Source: Sphagnum magellanicum
Lineage: Eukaryota; Streptophyta; Sphagnopsida; Sphagnales; Sphagnaceae
Direction: 5' to 3'
Length of the DNA: 64,000 bases
Assembly: GCA_021904315.1 (NCBI GenBank)
Contig: CM038919.1
Coordinates: 20,625,666 to 20,689,665 of the forward strand
A program made the translations under genes and the position numbers. Shown here piece after piece: positions 59,712-64,000 of this stretch (position 1 is its first letter; each line of letters begins with the position of its first letter). The notes below the pieces were generated by a model. That model was not told where the DNA came from. It was given only the letters and a program-made list of their open reading frames with translations, and did no database searches.

Positions 59712-62700
59712 TTGATTGCAATTAGCACATCCAGTTGGGAGTTCAGACGGCTTTTGGAAAGTTCTGTATGAAATGCAGATCATCAGCATCAAAGCTTGCC
59801 ACTTTTCTTGGCTCTGTCTGGCGCAGAAAAAGTTGATGCTTTTTTTCTCTTCGGGTCTCACATGATGAGGCATGTTTACCAGGTGATGTTAGTATGAACT
59901 AACTACTACTGGGAGTGCATTTTTGTTTGGGGAACTTCATGTTTAGAACATTTCCTATTTGAACTCTTGCTGAGCACTAATTTTGCAGTTTGAACCCAGT
60001 GTCTGCAAGACATGAGCATGAACTCCACATGTTTGATCATGGCTCTATTGTTCAGTTATAAATTATCCTTGTATGTATTATGGATGGATCCATTAACCTG
60101 CAATGCCACTTTCAGATCACATTTCAGAGCCTTTCCTGGCATTGGTTGGTGTCTTGAAACTTTTTGTTTGTTGTAGAATCCTTCAAAATATTCCAACTGT
60201 TTTTTGTTTCGCTCTGCTCATCTTGTTAGTGTATGTGGTGAAGTTGAAATTTTCAAAAATTGAGTCACAGAAAGTTGGGGATATTACAAAGTTGTGGAAA
60301 CTAGAATCTTGCACCACACTGCCATCATTAAGTGCCCTAGCTAGGGCAGACTTCAAGCACTTGGAATGCTCAAAACTTTCATGTGACTTTCCATTTTTGT
60401 AAATTTGGAATAGATCAAGATCCCAATTGTTGATTTGCAAACATCCCTAGTTAGTAGTGTGTTTGCCACAATTCGATTATCTTCATGGTGCATGTCTCAA
60501 TGTCCCCAACTTTCTCAGCTACTTGGAAATTCCAACATCCTTGGCAACATAATGCTGTTCATTTGTAATTCCTAAGATAGATATAACCACTTGTTTTTAA
60601 GGTCTTGAAATAATTGGTCCCATGAGGAATTGACAAGATGTTTTTTTGAAAAAATAGAAATTGGACATGTTTCTTGCGGAAACTAATGTCCATTAAAAAA
60701 GCTTCATGGATTTTACAAAAATCAAATAACCACCCACATGGGTTCAAACCAATAATACTATACAAAATAACATAAAATGTTCCATGCAAATAATTATGTC
60801 ACATGAAGTTCCTAGAAAATGAATTGATAGTTCATCATAACATTTGGTGAACAATATCCAAAATGGGGGACCAAATGGAAAATACATATTAAGTAATTTT
60901 TCCCTCTTATAGGGAGAGCCTATAAATTCACCATCATTAAATATGCTAGGGAGAACATGTGTACTTTGGTTAAATTAATTTAGTGTGGTATTAATGTTGT
61001 TATAATCTACACTACTTGGAAACGAGAACTTTGGATATGAAATTCGTGAGTTGAACTAATAAAACTGGTGCAACACAATATGTATCGCTCAATGGCAGCC
61101 CGTTGTGCAACTGTGATGTCCTTGTTGCTCTGAGTTAATACTCGTAGATGTGTGATTGCAGAGTGAACTTCTTCAATCTTATCTAACATCATTTGATTGA
61201 CAAGCTCTGCTGCTTTGCTGTAAGAGATTTTTTTTTCTTTGCTGAATATGATTACCAAATTATGCGTTTCTCCATTCACCAACTCCTGTCATGCCACCAA
61301 CAATATTCTCCATGTCAATATAATTCAGATGTCCAATATGTTTATGTCCTTTGGCAAATGCCCACGATGCACATATGTTATAATATTATTTCCAATGTTT
61401 TATGATTTTATTATGCACAAATATGTTCACATATTATTTTATTTCAATATTTTAAAACTTCTTTAGAGCTCCAAATTCAAGAACCTTTTCTGCTCTAGCA
61501 TGTGATAACTTTGAATAATTAAGTTCATAAATTGCCATCTCATGTTAAATGAACATTACCTTTGGCAATCATTATTATATCCAATGCACAATTTTGTGGA
61601 AGAAAGACCCAATATCTCCCATGCTCTAAATAACTAATGATTATAAAGATTGAATGAAATAACTTATATTGAACAAACTTCTGAAATTAAGTATTTTTTA
61701 AAAACTATAGTCAACAAGAATTTCAAAACACCTTGTGAAATGAATAAATGTCGTTGTGCCAACAAACGGCATCAGCCGTAGCTTGGAGCAGTTGTTGCAT
61801 AGGTGAGCTACAATGTAATGTGTTTGGGAGAAACACACCCTCCACGTAATCAATAATAGACTGGACATCACCAAATTTGCAACATTTAGTGTTGTGCGCA
61901 ATAATTATAAACCAAATACAATTATTAAATGCAAGGGATCAAGGATGGAATTGTGAATGAGTTGTAACTATCATGTTGATTCAATGACTTGACCCATTTT
62001 AATGTTGAATCTTTAGTGCCTTTCCACTTGAAGGCATTGAAGGATAAAAGATTAGTAAATTTATTTACAAGATTCAATCCTATATTTTATGAATAAAAGA
62101 TAACAATGAATCATTCACGTCTTGGCTAATTTACATAATTTCTGTTGTACAATATTAAAATTTCAACATCATTTTGAGTGAATATATATACCAATGATGC
62201 ATCCATGTATCCAAACGTTTTCCTATGTGCTAGGTACATAGAAAGTGATTGATCTTTTTTTTCAAGAAGGTATCGTGCTTCCAAAAATTGTGCAAGCATA
62301 GCTTCTTGTAGTGTTCGTGTAAATCTAAGGCTCCATTCTTCGGGCATTTGTGAGGTTGCTGTTGACAACAAGTTTGAAAACGCTGAGCAGACTGCAGAGG
62401 TTTTGTGCTTGTCAAAATCTGTAAAAAGTTCCAAAACATTCTCAGATTCAAAACAATAAGTCATATGTGCATAAAAAATATGATCCTCTACATTATCCTC
62501 TAGAATATCAATTTGGGTTGGTCAATGGATTTTAATAAAGTGAGGTGTACCAAACCTGTTTTAGAATGTTGCATAGCTCGTGCAAGTACTTTCTCGGCAA
62601 AGTCTTTGTTTGATCTACGATCGATTTCATCGCTGAAATATCTGTTAAGGTTTTCTTGAAGAATATGGTATTGGGGGAAAGATGATATTATTAGAACCAT

Positions 62701-64000
62701 TAGTTCCAAGAAGAGTTCCTCCAAATCCTCCAAGGAGGAAGTACGAGTTTTACACTCCACCACATCATCTATAACAAACATGAACAAGTAGAATTCAAAG
62801 GCCCATTCAAGACGAGATAATTCAGCAGTTGGGTGGTTAGAAACAGGTATAATATGAGTGTTCCCTTTCTTGATTTTCTCAAATGTTTCAGGAAGTATAG
62901 TGCTTGCAAAATAGTGGTGGTACCATTGTTGGGCAGCTTGATTAGCTTCTTGTTCTAGAGGATTGCGATTGTGACAAAATGGAGGTATGAATTTCGGAAT
63001 AACAAAGTCTTGGAAGACTTGTTGGAATTTCGTGCCCTCCAATTGTATTGGATGTTCCATTTCCTGTATGATAAATATAAAATTGTTTATGGGTTAGTAA
63101 CATGCAATGTATTGATAGGAGGCTAGATAATTGAGAAAGCTTGAAAGCATTAATCAAATGGCAACTTGATCGTTATAAACAATTGTTACGAAGTTTAAAA
63201 AAAATTGATTGTGAACATTAGGATTCAACATGTAGTTGATGCTAGCACCTGATGAACATTGCACTCTTCACATTTGTGATGGTATGGAATCTATGCACAA
63301 TCACATTCAATCTAGTATAACTCAAATAAGATATAAGCTTTTACTCCAAGTGTATGAGTTTATTGCTTATTTGGTGAGATGGTTTTAGAGTTATTAATTC
63401 CATGTACCTGCTGCACATGAGCATGAACAGTAGTCGTTGCCGAAGATGGCGAGCTTGAACCATAAGCTTTCATTTGCCGAAAGCGACTAGTGCATGTTCT
63501 CAACCGAGACGCTTGAGATGAGGAGCTCCTCAACTCCAAAGCCTTGCACGATAGGTTAATGTAGCTGATGCAATTTGCGGAATGTACACTGGTGGTGAAA
63601 GTCTGTGCGAGTGGTACAGCCATGATTGATACTCTCGTGAAGAAGTAAATTGGTCTTGGAAGACGTCAAAGTGATTTGCTATGATTCAATGGTTGTATGC
63701 TACTAGGCAACCAACGCCAATTTATCTCAAATGGAAGGCTGTGCTCCAGTTGCAAAAAAAATTCTTTTATGCGTCTAGAAACCCATGATTGGAGGTAAGA
63801 GAATATTCTTAGACTTCATGATGAACACATCGTCACCATAATATCAGAGGGGGGCCCACAGTGAACCAGCACCCACCAGTGCACCATCCACTGGATGTCT
63901 GCTATTACTTAGTTGTGGATGAACCTCAACTGAGTTAATATTTGGTTTCATCTTGGTAACCAATCCTGTAGGAAATAGGTCTCATATACAGGCAGATAGG
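59712..64000. repeat. Segmental duplication C, copy 2 (inverted)
   Basis: Reverse complement of 15260-19606. The inner boundary at 59712 is sharp, and the copy runs to the window end and probably beyond. It carries the second MTPSL gene on the minus strand. Confidence 0.95.
61007..63623 (-). CDS. Microbial-type terpene synthase-like gene (MTPSL), copy 2, better preserved
   Basis: Exons on the minus strand mirror copy 1: exon 1 at 63623-63408, exon 2 at 63063-62556, a 56-bp intron, exon 3 at 62499-62192, and the last exon at 61285-61007. A probable internal exon lies within 61901-61698, where the frame is open across a point that is shifted in copy 1. The Asp-rich metal-binding motif is FVIDDVVE, so both leading acidic residues are present. 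After the NSE region it reads ELVNGETHNLVIIFSKE and ends STHEFHIQSSRF. The expected product is a class I terpene synthase of the microbial type acting on a prenyl diphosphate. The Ser/Arg-rich exon 1 could be a plastid-targeting leader, which is inferred. I could not place the NSE motif in frame (a YNND string is at about 61579), so integrity is not proven. Confidence 0.7.

Noticed and set aside
1-64000. A new multi-gene defence or biosynthetic system
   Set aside because: The few real genes (ALS regulatory subunit, MTPSL pair, ubiquitin-like/RING) are separated by kilobases of repeats and show no functional linkage that the sequence supports.

Overview
This is nuclear DNA from a land plant: AT-rich, repeat-dense and gene-poor, with spliceosomal introns, a chromodomain Ty3/gypsy retrotransposon, TIR-type MITEs and plant telomere-type CCCTAAA motifs. 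The best lineage clue is a pair of microbial-type terpene synthase-like (MTPSL) genes. That family is known from lycophytes, ferns and bryophytes and is absent from seed plants, so a non-seed land plant is the likeliest source. I cannot resolve it further.

Layout. 1-6312 is segment A1, which holds an apparently intact, intronless gene for the acetolactate synthase (acetohydroxyacid synthase) regulatory subunit on the minus strand. 6313-11494 is mostly featureless, with a Ulp1-like protease scrap and a LINE 3' remnant. 11495-14633 is segment B1. 15260-19606 is segment C1, with an MTPSL gene on the plus strand. 19673-20938 holds a ubiquitin-like/RING gene on the minus strand. 21-28.5 kb carries minisatellites and MITEs. 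28516-34888 is A2, a direct copy of A1 whose ALS subunit gene is broken. 34889-45933 is old decayed sequence split by a very young full-length gypsy element (37383-44608). 45934-49764 is B2, a direct copy of B1. 49765-59711 is mostly featureless but holds a dead hAT-like transposase (about 54370-56356). 59712-64000 is C2, an inverted copy of C1 with a second, better preserved MTPSL gene.

The main structural result is that A, B and C occur twice in the same order, with C inverted the second time. The window therefore looks like one ancient block duplication, later rearranged and filled by transposons. The duplicate genes have diverged in fate. One ALS regulatory-subunit copy is open, while the other has a frameshift and a nonsense codon. 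One MTPSL copy keeps a DDxxE metal-binding motif, while the other has NDxxE plus a likely frameshift.

I found no operon, CRISPR array, rRNA or complete tRNA. I see no convincing new multi-gene system. The points most worth follow-up are the block duplication, the architecture of the young gypsy element (a duplicated polypurine-tract module and a candidate leader intron inside the LTR), the hAT element killed only by transition-type stop codons, and the ubiquitin-like/RING gene.
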